From Candidatus Martarchaeota archaeon (lineage in GTDB: Archaea; Micrarchaeota; Micrarchaeia; Micrarchaeales; Micrarchaeaceae), in contig JAMCYJ010000006.1 of assembly GCA_023474155.1 (NCBI GenBank), positions 1 through 14,144 on the forward strand: a stretch of DNA of 14,144 bases, read 5' to 3'. The position numbers and the translations under genes were made by a program. The notes under the pieces are model-generated. The model saw nothing but the letters and a program-made list of their open reading frames with translations, was not told where the DNA came from and made no database searches. This document shows, one piece after another, positions 6,156 to 11,844 of the stretch (positions are counted from its first letter, which is position 1; each line of letters begins with the position of its first letter).

Positions 6156-7130
6156 ATGTTACCTAAAAAATTAAAACCTGGAGATGGGGTAAGAGTCATT
6201 TCACCCGCAATGAGTCTTTCAATAATATCTAAAGAAGTAAAAGAAATTGCAATAGATACACTAAAAAATTTGGAATTAAATATTACCTTCTCAAGAAATT
6301 CAGAGGAAATCGACGAATTTGATTCTTCGTTAATACAGTCGCGGATAGAAGATATTCACGAAGCATTTAAAGACGAATCGATCAAAGCTATTTTAACAAT
6401 AGGAGGATTAAATTCAAATCAACTTTTAAAATATCTGGATTACGATCTTATTAAAGCAAATCCAAAAATTTTCTGTGGTTATTCAGACATTACTGCTATT
6501 GGGAATGCAATATATGCCAAAACGAAATTGGTAACATATTATGGCCCTCATTTTTCAACATTTGGCATGAGTAAAGGGCTTGATTACACTACAAAATATT
6601 TTAAAAAATGTCTCTGTTCGTCAAAGCCATTTGCTGTGAATCCTTCGGATTCTTGGAGTGATGATACTTGGTTTATAGATCAAGAAAAAAGAGAATTTAT
6701 AAAAAATGACGGATATCTCAAGATAAATAGTGGTATTGCGGAAGGCAGGATAATAGGAGGTAATCTGTGCACCTTAAATCTACTTCATGGAACTGAGTAC
6801 ATGCCAAAATTAAAAGGTTCAATCTTGTTTTTAGAAGATGATGAGGGGTCAAATGCGCAGATATTTGATAGGGACTTGCAATCTTTAATACACCAACCTG
6901 GTTTTGAGTATGTTAAAGGTATTGCAATAGGCCGCTTCCAGAAAGCTTCGGATATTCCAGAAAGCAGATTGATTAAAATTATAAAAACAAAAAAAGAATT
7001 AAACGGCATTCCAGTCATTGCAAATGTAGACTGTGGGCATACCGCCCCTCGGATCACATTCCCTATAGGGGGAACGGCTAAATTATCCGCTGAAGATGGA
7101 AATATTAATCTAGAGATAATAAAACACTGA
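6156..7130 (+). CDS. Peptidase S66 / MccF-type serine carboxypeptidase
   Basis: A 324-aa cytosolic enzyme of the LD-carboxypeptidase/MccF family. It opens KLKPGDGVRVISPA. The nucleophile Ser is S110 in CGYSDITAI, the Glu is E227 in ILFLEDDEG, and the His is H295 in DCGHTAPR; the E-to-H spacing equals that of E. coli MccF (E243, H311). GGNLCTLNLLHGTEYMP (201-217) is a family block. Trp-bearing loop DDTWFIDQEKR (169-179) and the overall pattern look more like the MccF branch than LdcA. MccF cleaves peptidyl- or aminoacyl-adenylate toxins such as processed microcin C; LdcA trims murein tetrapeptide. An archaeon without murein favours the MccF-like role. The gene is very A+T-rich with a bacterial-style ribosome site, suggesting transfer. 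It begins 27 nt after the LysRS remnant. Confidence 0.88.
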   Translation: MLPKKLKPGDGVRVISPAMSLSIISKEVKEIAIDTLKNLELNITFSRNSEEIDEFDSSLIQSRIEDIHEAFKDESIKAILTIGGLNSNQLLKYLDYDLIKANPKIFCGYSDITAIGNAIYAKTKLVTYYGPHFSTFGMSKGLDYTTKYFKKCLCSSKPFAVNPSDSWSDDTWFIDQEKREFIKNDGYLKINSGIAEGRIIGGNLCTLNLLHGTEYMPKLKGSILFLEDDEGSNAQIFDRDLQSLIHQPGFEYVKGIAIGRFQKASDIPESRLIKIIKTKKELNGIPVIANVDCGHTAPRITFPIGGTAKLSAEDGNINLEIIKH

Positions 7131-7199
7131 CGAGCCCTTCAGCGCAGGGCCCATAAGCATTGCATCCAATCATAGGATATGGAAGTTTGAACAAAACCA

Positions 7200-7231
7200 A
7201 TAAAAATTATAAACCTATTAATTTTTATAAA
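7200..7231 (+). promoter_or_regulatory. TATA box embedded in a perfect 10-bp inverted repeat
   Basis: ATAAAAATTA (7200-7209) and TAATTTTTAT (7219-7228) are perfect inverted arms with a 9-nt spacer. The right arm overlaps TTTATAAA (7224-7231), centred ~26 nt before the ATG at 7254, which predicts a leaderless mRNA. A protein on this dyad would block the TATA box. The upstream stretch 7131-7199 shows only a GCCCT/AGGGC hairpin (7134-7150) lacking a T-run. Confidence 0.45.
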
Positions 7232-7253
7232 GATAAATCGATAACAGGATGGG

Positions 7254-7568
7254 ATGATGGCTGACTTGGTTTTTATTTCTGTGCCTTATTCTGAAAATCC
7301 AGAGAGGGGGGTCAGGCTTGCGATAATGGCAGGGCGGTACATCAAAGACAGGCTGAATAAGGTTCCTATAAGCCCCCTGATGTTTTTTAAAGAGGTATTT
7401 GAAAAAAACTATGACAACTCGATAGACGCCTGCAAGACAATCATATCAAAATGCGATTCCGTGCTCATCGTCGACACAGGGGAGCTTTCAAAGGGCCAGA
7501 AAATAGAATTCGAGTTCGCAAAGCAGAATAACATACCCTGCATCATGATCAGCGACGATGAAATATAA
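7254..7568 (+). CDS. Nucleoside 2-deoxyribosyltransferase-like protein (DUF4406-type)
   Basis: A 104-aa protein with the small Rossmann-like pattern of the nucleoside 2-deoxyribosyltransferase superfamily. It has a first strand with VFISVPYSENPERGVRLA (6-23), the PISPLMFF block (38-45), the C-D-x-V strand KCDSVLIVDTGELSKGQ (66-82), and the conserved Glu E85 or E87 in KIEFEFAKQNNIPCIMI, where the catalytic Glu of the superfamily lies. Members cleave or exchange the base of deoxynucleosides or related nucleotides; many short relatives have no proven activity, so the reaction is not assigned. The ATG at 7254 is followed at once by a second ATG at 7257, either of which could start it. A TATA box 26 nt upstream fits the first. 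It stands alone. Confidence 0.65.
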   Translation: MMADLVFISVPYSENPERGVRLAIMAGRYIKDRLNKVPISPLMFFKEVFEKNYDNSIDACKTIISKCDSVLIVDTGELSKGQKIEFEFAKQNNIPCIMISDDEI

Positions 7569-7800
7569 TTTATTTTTAAAGCGCGACTAAAATAAATTAC
7601 CAAAGGCATATTACGCATGCTGCATTTTTCTACTGCAAAGAACTGTTTCTTGATTTTTGTTATACTCTCTTTTTATCTCCTAACAAAGTGAGCAGGATAT
7701 CTTATGGTTTATCTATTGAAGGATGCCAGAGACAAAACAAGTCAAAAATAAAATTGCCGGCAGAAAAATAAACAAACAGAAAAAGATAAGGAATTAGAAT
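7569..7800. other. Gene-free stretch between two convergent transcripts
   Basis: A+T-rich DNA. TTTATTTTTAAA just after the preceding stop is a possible T-rich termination signal for the + gene. The longest ATG ORF I see is about 15 codons (from 7703). No tRNA, C/D-box or repeat structure was recognisable. Confidence 0.4.
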
Positions 7801-7846
7801 AAATATAAAATAAAAAAATAAAAAAAGACCGCAGCTGCCTGCAGTC
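7801..7846 (-). terminator. Intrinsic-type terminator of the TRAM gene
   Basis: Plus-strand 7827-7846 folds as GAC-c-GCAG, loop CTGC, CTGC-a-GTC, an 8-position stem with one mismatch. On the minus strand it is followed by T7-A-T7-A-T4 (7826 down to ~7807). It lies about 30 nt past the TRAM stop codon and is one of the clearest terminators in the window. Confidence 0.7.
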
Positions 7847-7876
7847 AGTGGTTATGGAAAAAATAGTAGGGTTCCA

Positions 7877-8176
7877 TTACTGGACAATCTCGCCTATCCC
7901 GAATCGCGCCTTTACTTCTGTGACTTTTATCTTGACCTTCTCTCCGACTTTTGCGCCCTTTATAAAGATGACAAATCCGTCCTTTTTTGCGATTCCGTCT
8001 CCTTGTGATGCAACTGCCTCAATTTCGACCTCAAGCTCGTCTCCAGGCTTTATTGGTTTCGGTAAGAAATAGTTCTGTCTTATTTTTATACCTCCTCTAT
8101 GTTCTCTTCCATGTTCGTTGTTTCCAAAGGATCTTCCGCCATGTCCTTCATTGCCTTCTTCATTTTCGTTTCTCAT
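7877..8176 (-). CDS. Small TRAM-domain RNA-binding protein
   Basis: A 99-aa cytosolic protein. Residues 1-32 are a Gly/Asn/His/Arg-rich, probably disordered tail (NEGHGGRSFGNNEHGREHRGG). Residues ~42-99 form a TRAM domain: KPGDELEVEIEAVASQGDGIAK, DGFVIFIKGAKVGEKVKIKV, then VKARFGIGEIV, a five-strand OB-like barrel with the usual 'G.GiA..dgfviFV.gA..Ge.v.v.i' signature. Stand-alone archaeal TRAM proteins of this kind act as RNA chaperones, and some are cold-induced. The Gly/Arg-rich tail is longer than the minimal family form and could add nonspecific RNA binding. The gene is monocistronic with its own terminator. A GGAAAG element stands 5 nt before the ATG. Confidence 0.9.
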   Translation of the reverse strand: MRNENEEGNEGHGGRSFGNNEHGREHRGGIKIRQNYFLPKPIKPGDELEVEIEAVASQGDGIAKKDGFVIFIKGAKVGEKVKIKVTEVKARFGIGEIVQ

Positions 8177-8187
8177 TTAATCTTTCC

Positions 8188-8241
8188 TATACTAGGTATT
8201 TATGTTTTTTAGTATAATTAGTTATATCTGATATATTTAAA
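8188..8241 (-). promoter_or_regulatory. Promoter and structured 5' leader of the TRAM gene
   Basis: On the minus strand, a TTTAAATATAT box (8231-8241) predicts a start near 8210 and a leader of ~34 nt. Within it TATACTA (8210-8216 in plus coordinates TAGTATA) and its partner (8188-8194) form a 7-bp A/U-rich hairpin with a 15-nt loop, ending directly at the GGAAAG ribosome site. A weak, A/U-rich stem next to the ribosome site could respond to temperature. The exact start would decide whether the full stem is transcribed. Confidence 0.4.
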
Positions 8242-8339
8242 ATAATTTCTATTTATTGGGCTTTGCCCGTTACCATTGATTTTAGAGTTCATGGCAATTA
8301 ATAAATAAAATCGCTGCCAATAGTATAATCGCAATTGCG

Positions 8340-9818
8340 GTGATTACGATTTCAAAATTTTACATAACCACACCAATATACTACGCGAACGACAAACTCC
8401 ACATAGGCCATGCGACCAGCAATGTCATTGCAGACGTGCTGGCAAGATGGCACAGGCTGATTGGCGACGATGTTTTCTTTGTCACAGGAAGCGACGAGCA
8501 CGGCGAGAAGATAGAAAAATCCGCCGCGGCTGCAGGGATGCAGAACATCGACTTTGTAGACTACGAAGTCAGGAAGTTCAAGGAGTTGTGGCAGCGGCTC
8601 AATATAAGCAATGACTGTTTCATAAGGACGACCGAAAAGGCGCACGAGGAGGCGGTCAAGGCATTCATAGAGATAATAGGCAGGAATCAGGACATATACA
8701 AGGCGAAATACAGCGGATGGTACTGCGTGCACGAGGAGACTTTTTGGACAGAACTCGAGCTCAAGAATGGAAAATGTCCAGAATGCGGCAGGGAGGTGAA
8801 AATACTTGAGGAAGACGCCTATTTTTTCAGGCTCGGCAAATATCAGGGCAGGCTTTTGGAGTTTTACAATAAAAACTCCTTTGTCCTGCCTCCCTACAGG
8901 CAGAAGGAGATGTTCAACAGGATCGCAGGCGGGCTTAGGGACATAAGCATTACCCGGCCGTCCGTGAAGTGGGCAATCAAGTTTCCATTAGACCAGGATC
9001 AGTACATATATGTATGGGTCGACGCGCTTGTAAACTACCTGAGCGCCCTTGGCTGGCCGAACGGCGCGAATTTCAAGAGGTTCTGGCCGCCGGATGTGCA
9101 TGTCATAGGCAAGGACATAAACTGGTTCCATTCCGTGGTATGGCCCGCGCTGCTCATGTCGAGCGGATTGCAGCTTCCGTCAACCATACTTGCAACCGGC
9201 TTCTGGACCGTAAATAATGAAAAAATGTCCAAAAGCAAGGGCAATGTCGTGGATCCGATTGCTCTCATCGACAAGTACTCCGCGGACGCGTTAAGATACT
9301 TCTTGATAAGGGAAAAAGGAACAGGGGAGGACGGCAGCTTCTCTGAGGATGCATTCATAGCAAGGATCAACGGGGAGCTTGTGGCGGATCTCGGAAATCT
9401 TGTGTACAGAGTCCTGACTCTTGCAGAGAAGGCAGGGGAAGACGCAAAATTCGAAGGAAGGAATGAGCTTGGCAAAAAACTCGAGATGGAAAAGCTGGAA
9501 AAATCAATGGAGGGCATCGACATTAATTCCGGCCTTAATGCGATCTGGCAATTCATAAGGGAGGCGAACAAATACGTAAATGAAAACAAGGCATGGGCGC
9601 TGCACGGCGCGGAACTGTCAAATGCGCTCTACAACCTTCTTGAGGCGTGCCGGGTTATATCCATCTTAATATACCCCTTCATGCCAGAAACAGGGGAAAA
9701 AATAGCAGCGCAGCTCGGCGCAAAAATAGAATTTAGGCAATGCGCATTTTCGCCTGACGGGAAATTCAGCGGAAAAATAAAGAAGGGCGGCTATCTGTTT
9801 AAAAAAATAAAGGTTTAG
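8340..9818 (+). CDS. metG: Methionyl-tRNA synthetase (short, bacterial-like form)
   Basis: A 492-aa class I synthetase charging tRNA-Met. It has KFYITTPIYYANDKLHIGH with HIGH at 21-24, GSDEHGEKIE (50-59), a single zinc knuckle from C129, H131, C146 and C149 (WYCVHEE...GKCPECG), DALVNYLSALGWP (228-240), GKDINWFHSVVWPA (257-270) and KMSKS at 295-299. Helical anticodon-binding domain covers ~340-460. There is no C-terminal EMAP/Trbp111-type domain. The opening 'YITTPIYY.N...HIGHA' and single knuckle are the pattern of bacterial Thermus/Firmicutes-type MetRS, not the usual archaeal 'TsalPYaNgp.HiGH' form. No in-frame ATG precedes the catalytic core, so GTG at 8340 is the start; the next in-frame ATG is codon 67, inside the core. 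A perfect palindrome CGCAATTGCG (8330-8339) abuts the GTG, and ATAAATAAAA (8301-8310) may be its TATA box. Confidence 0.95.
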   Translation: MITISKFYITTPIYYANDKLHIGHATSNVIADVLARWHRLIGDDVFFVTGSDEHGEKIEKSAAAAGMQNIDFVDYEVRKFKELWQRLNISNDCFIRTTEKAHEEAVKAFIEIIGRNQDIYKAKYSGWYCVHEETFWTELELKNGKCPECGREVKILEEDAYFFRLGKYQGRLLEFYNKNSFVLPPYRQKEMFNRIAGGLRDISITRPSVKWAIKFPLDQDQYIYVWVDALVNYLSALGWPNGANFKRFWPPDVHVIGKDINWFHSVVWPALLMSSGLQLPSTILATGFWTVNNEKMSKSKGNVVDPIALIDKYSADALRYFLIREKGTGEDGSFSEDAFIARINGELVADLGNLVYRVLTLAEKAGEDAKFEGRNELGKKLEMEKLEKSMEGIDINSGLNAIWQFIREANKYVNENKAWALHGAELSNALYNLLEACRVISILIYPFMPETGEKIAAQLGAKIEFRQCAFSPDGKFSGKIKKGGYLFKKIKV

Positions 9819-9857
9819 AAAATAATGCCGGCCCTGCCTGCTAAATTATAGAGTATT

Positions 9858-10229
9858 TTACCTTAAAAATTCTTTAAATGGGGAATCAGGCAGGAATTTG
9901 ACATCGCTATTTTTGATAGGTTTGTCGTACCTGCAAAATTTCTTGCTTATCTTTTTAACGACATTCGGGTCTACATTCGGATTTTCGATAAGCGCCTTTT
10001 CAATATTGGGATTGCATATATGATTTTTGATTATATAGTCTATTACATCCCTGTTTTTTGCGTATTTTGCAATAAATTCAACCAATATCCTGTTTTTGTC
10101 CTTGCTATTTGTCTTAATGGCGTCCAGCAAATAGTCGGATGGCGCGTTTTTAATAATTCCCTTGCATAATGTGTTTATCTCTAAGTGCTCGCAATCAGGG
10201 CATTTGAAACAGTCTGTCATTTTTATCAC
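9858..10229 (-). CDS. Cys-cluster protein with HEAT/LRV-like helical repeats, 123 aa
   Basis: I cannot name this gene. The N-terminus has a tight Cys set CFKCPDCEHLEINTLCKG (C7, C10, C13, C22), suited to bind zinc or an Fe-S cluster. The rest is helical with repeat-like units, clearest in NPNIEKALIENPNVDPNVVKKISKKF (residues ~74-99), resembling leucine-rich-variant or HEAT-like repeats ('NPn.p..vl..la'). The Azotobacter LRV protein also joins a Cys cluster to such repeats, so the architecture has a precedent, but the similarity is by eye. ATG at 10229 and ATG at 10220 (codon 4) are both possible starts. It converges on MetRS with a 39-nt gap. A tandem 25-bp repeat lies immediately upstream of its promoter. 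Confidence 0.6.
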   Translation of the reverse strand: MIKMTDCFKCPDCEHLEINTLCKGIIKNAPSDYLLDAIKTNSKDKNRILVEFIAKYAKNRDVIDYIIKNHICNPNIEKALIENPNVDPNVVKKISKKFCRYDKPIKNSDVKFLPDSPFKEFLR

Positions 10230-10255
10230 TTGGTATATTTATTCGAATTAATTTT

Positions 10256-10305
10256 TGTAAAATTACAATACAACTAAGGCTGTAAAATTACAATACAACT
10301 AAGGC
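10256..10305. repeat. Exact tandem 25-bp direct repeat carrying a palindrome
   Basis: Positions 10256-10280 and 10281-10305 are identical and adjacent. Each begins with TGTAAAATTACA (10256-10267 and 10281-10292), a near-perfect palindrome TGTAA-AA-TTACA, followed by ATACAACTAAGGC. The repeats lie 27-76 nt upstream of the minus-strand gene start and 114-163 nt upstream of the plus-strand gene start at 10419, so they look like paired operator sites for the minus-strand gene. Confidence 0.85.
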
Positions 10306-10345
10306 ATTTGTGATATTTATGCTTTTTTTATTTTGTATCTTTGCT

Positions 10346-10373
10346 GGTTTAGCTCGGCTGTTCCGAGAAAGCC
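10346..10373 (+). other. Hairpin in the divergent intergenic region
   Basis: GGTTT-ag-CTCGG, loop CTGTT, CCGAG-a-AAGCC: 10 pairs (one G-U) with a small internal loop. It is not followed by T's on either strand, so it does not look like a terminator. It lies upstream of the TATA box for the next gene and is probably outside that transcript. Its purpose is unknown. Confidence 0.35.
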
Positions 10374-10388
10374 AAATTTACAAAATGC

Positions 10389-10397
10389 TTTAATAAA
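10389..10397 (+). promoter_or_regulatory. TATA box of the membrane-anchored protein gene
   Basis: TTTAATAAA is centred 26 nt upstream of the ATG at 10419, as expected for a leaderless archaeal mRNA; no Shine-Dalgarno is present. Confidence 0.45.
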
Positions 10398-10418
10398 TGC
10401 TGCAATAAACTATAATAT

Positions 10419-11189
10419 ATGGCAAAGGCAAAACAAGCAACGTACTCAAGTCGGAGAGCCGGAACATATACCAAACAGGCATCTAGCGCGGGCAATGCCA
10501 ATCTGGTGTTGGTGCTCATTTTAACGCTTTTTATCCTGTTCACGCTCGTATTCTTCAAGATGGCATTGCGCATTGAAAGCATTCTTGTTTCAATAGCAAA
10601 CAATACCGCAGGCGCAAACGGAACGAGGATAGAGAACATATACAATAATTACCATGCCGGCGGCAACGCCTCTGTCGCGGTGTATATATCCCTGCCCGCA
10701 GGCGAAATATACAGTCTTAGGCTGAGCGCGAGCAAGGGAAACAGAACCCTAGAATCTGTAGGCATTAGCAATTACGGCAATAATATTTATCAGCAAAACC
10801 AGGCCGCGGCGCCAGTCCAGACTCCAATCCTTGCTTCAAGGGAGTACGTGGCAATATTCTCAGGCCTTGAAGCATTCTCCGAATACAATATATCAATTTC
10901 AGGAACTGTTCGGCCGTACTGCACGAAAATATGCCCGCTGGCAAGTTCGGGCGGCGCGAATTCCTTGAGCGCAAATGCCGTGCATACCGGCATCATAGGT
11001 GCGGCTGCAAATGCATCGACGTCATCGCTTACTATAAACGCCATCGGCGGCTTTCCATTGCGCAACGCTTCAAATGAAACTTCAGCAGGCGGCGCGCTTC
11101 CCAGCTTTATTCTATACATACACAAATACGAAATCGTAGCGACAGGAGCGAACAATTCAGTAGTGAATGTGACATTTTCAGCGATATAG
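10419..11189 (+). CDS. Membrane-anchored exported protein, 256 aa, function unknown
   Basis: The first 27 residues are basic and polar (RR at 12-13, several Lys). One strong hydrophobic segment follows at ~28-47 (ANLVLVLILTLFILFTLVFF), after which the chain is Asn/Ser/Ala/Gly-rich with many N-x-S/T sequons (for example NNT, NGT, NAS, NNS), so it should lie outside the membrane and be N-glycosylated. This is an N-in, C-out single-pass anchor, not a cleavable signal peptide, since no typical cleavage site follows. Two Cys (PYCTKIC) could form a disulfide. Beta-rich stretches such as EYVAIFSGLEAFSEYNISISGTV suggest a fibronectin/Ig-like fold. No family is recognised. The next gene on the same strand is ~160 nt away with its own TATA box, so it is probably transcribed alone. 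Confidence 0.7.
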   Translation: MAKAKQATYSSRRAGTYTKQASSAGNANLVLVLILTLFILFTLVFFKMALRIESILVSIANNTAGANGTRIENIYNNYHAGGNASVAVYISLPAGEIYSLRLSASKGNRTLESVGISNYGNNIYQQNQAAAPVQTPILASREYVAIFSGLEAFSEYNISISGTVRPYCTKICPLASSGGANSLSANAVHTGIIGAAANASTSSLTINAIGGFPLRNASNETSAGGALPSFILYIHKYEIVATGANNSVVNVTFSAI

Positions 11190-11300
11190 CCCGGCGCGGG
11201 GATTCTGCGCGGATGCATGAACATCGTATAGTAGGGAAAGTAAAAAAAATAAAACAAAAGAATATAAAAATATGGGGCGTAAATTAATAGACGGTAATAT

Positions 11301-11345
11301 TTTATAAAAGGCAGACCGAAAAACTATGAAAATTATATTTGGTGA
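11301..11345 (+). promoter_or_regulatory. TATA box and Shine-Dalgarno of the ferredoxin gene
   Basis: TTTATAAA (11301-11308) predicts a transcript start near 11330. GGTGA (11341-11345) then lies 4 nt before ATG 11350. An earlier in-frame ATG at 11326 would fall before or at the transcript start, so these signals decide for 11350. The preceding gap 11190-11300 contains only a 24-codon ORF (11213-11287) that I do not call. Confidence 0.55.
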
Positions 11346-11349
11346 AATT

Positions 11350-11682
11350 ATGGAAGTATTTGTAGACAAACCAAAGTGCACTGGATGCGACCATTGCAAG
11401 GACGTGTGCCCTGTTGCGGTATTTGAAATGTACGACAAAAGCGCGCCCGAGGTAAACAACGACGTCGCGCCGGACGATATGAAATGGAAAGGAACTGACG
11501 ATCCTAATGTATTCAAGGAATGGAGCGGAGTAAGCGACGGCCACGACCACTTCAAGAAAAAGTCAACAGCGATCAATGGTCCTTCATGCATAATGTGCCA
11601 GGCCTGCCTGATCGAGTGCGAGGGAGAGTGCATCCACATAAAGGACGACAGCGGGACAGCGTACAAATCAGTATACAAATAA
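11350..11682 (+). CDS. Ferredoxin with two [4Fe-4S] motifs split by a long insert
   Basis: A 110-aa soluble electron carrier. The first cluster motif is C10-x2-C13-x2-C16-x3-C20-P, the second C80-x2-C83-x2-C86-x3-C90, with an extra C94. The proline normally found after the fourth Cys is present in the first motif and is Glu in the second. The two motifs are about 60 residues apart, against ~25-30 in a classical 2[4Fe-4S] ferredoxin; the acidic insert contains VNNDVAPDDMKWKGTDDPNVFKEW and HDHF, whose His could bind a metal. Starting at 11350 removes nine residues (MKIIFGEI-) that the ATG at 11326 would add. Electron partner is unknown: no oxidoreductase subunit adjoins it. A strong terminator follows, so it forms a single-gene transcript. 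Confidence 0.85.
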   Translation: MEVFVDKPKCTGCDHCKDVCPVAVFEMYDKSAPEVNNDVAPDDMKWKGTDDPNVFKEWSGVSDGHDHFKKKSTAINGPSCIMCQACLIECEGECIHIKDDSGTAYKSVYK

Positions 11683-11728
11683 GACAGAGACAGTTAAAAT
11701 TAAATAACAGGAGAGACATTATCAATTT

Positions 11729-11756
11729 ACCCTATTTTTTATTTTAGGGTTTTTTT
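11729..11756 (+). terminator. Intrinsic-type terminator after the ferredoxin gene
   Basis: ACCCTA (11729-11734) and TAGGGT (11745-11750) form a perfect 6-bp stem with a T-rich 10-nt loop, followed by TTTTTT (11751-11756). It lies 47 nt past the ferredoxin stop. Confidence 0.65.
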
Positions 11757-11844
11757 ACAAAAATTGCGCCTGCGATTTTTCTATTTTTATTTTGAATTTG
11801 CTTGTGGCGGCACTTAAGCATATCGCTTGTACTGAGATGAGAAC

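Noticed and set aside
5541..7250. Integrated element with an att duplication of the tRNA 3' end
   Set aside because: I found no second copy of the tRNA 3' segment downstream by eye, and there is no integrase gene in the window.
9035..9589. 184-codon minus-strand ORF
   Set aside because: It is antisense to the catalytic core of MetRS and is Ser-rich noise.
10256..10305. CRISPR array
   Set aside because: Only two copies, directly adjacent with no spacer, and no cas genes nearby.
10346..10373. Second tRNA or terminator at the GGTTTAGCTCGG hairpin
   Set aside because: No acceptor or T-arm partners exist around it and no T-run follows it.
11213..11287. 24-codon basic ORF (MHEHRIVGK...)
   Set aside because: Too short, without ribosome site or promoter of its own; A-rich DNA gives Lys codons by chance.
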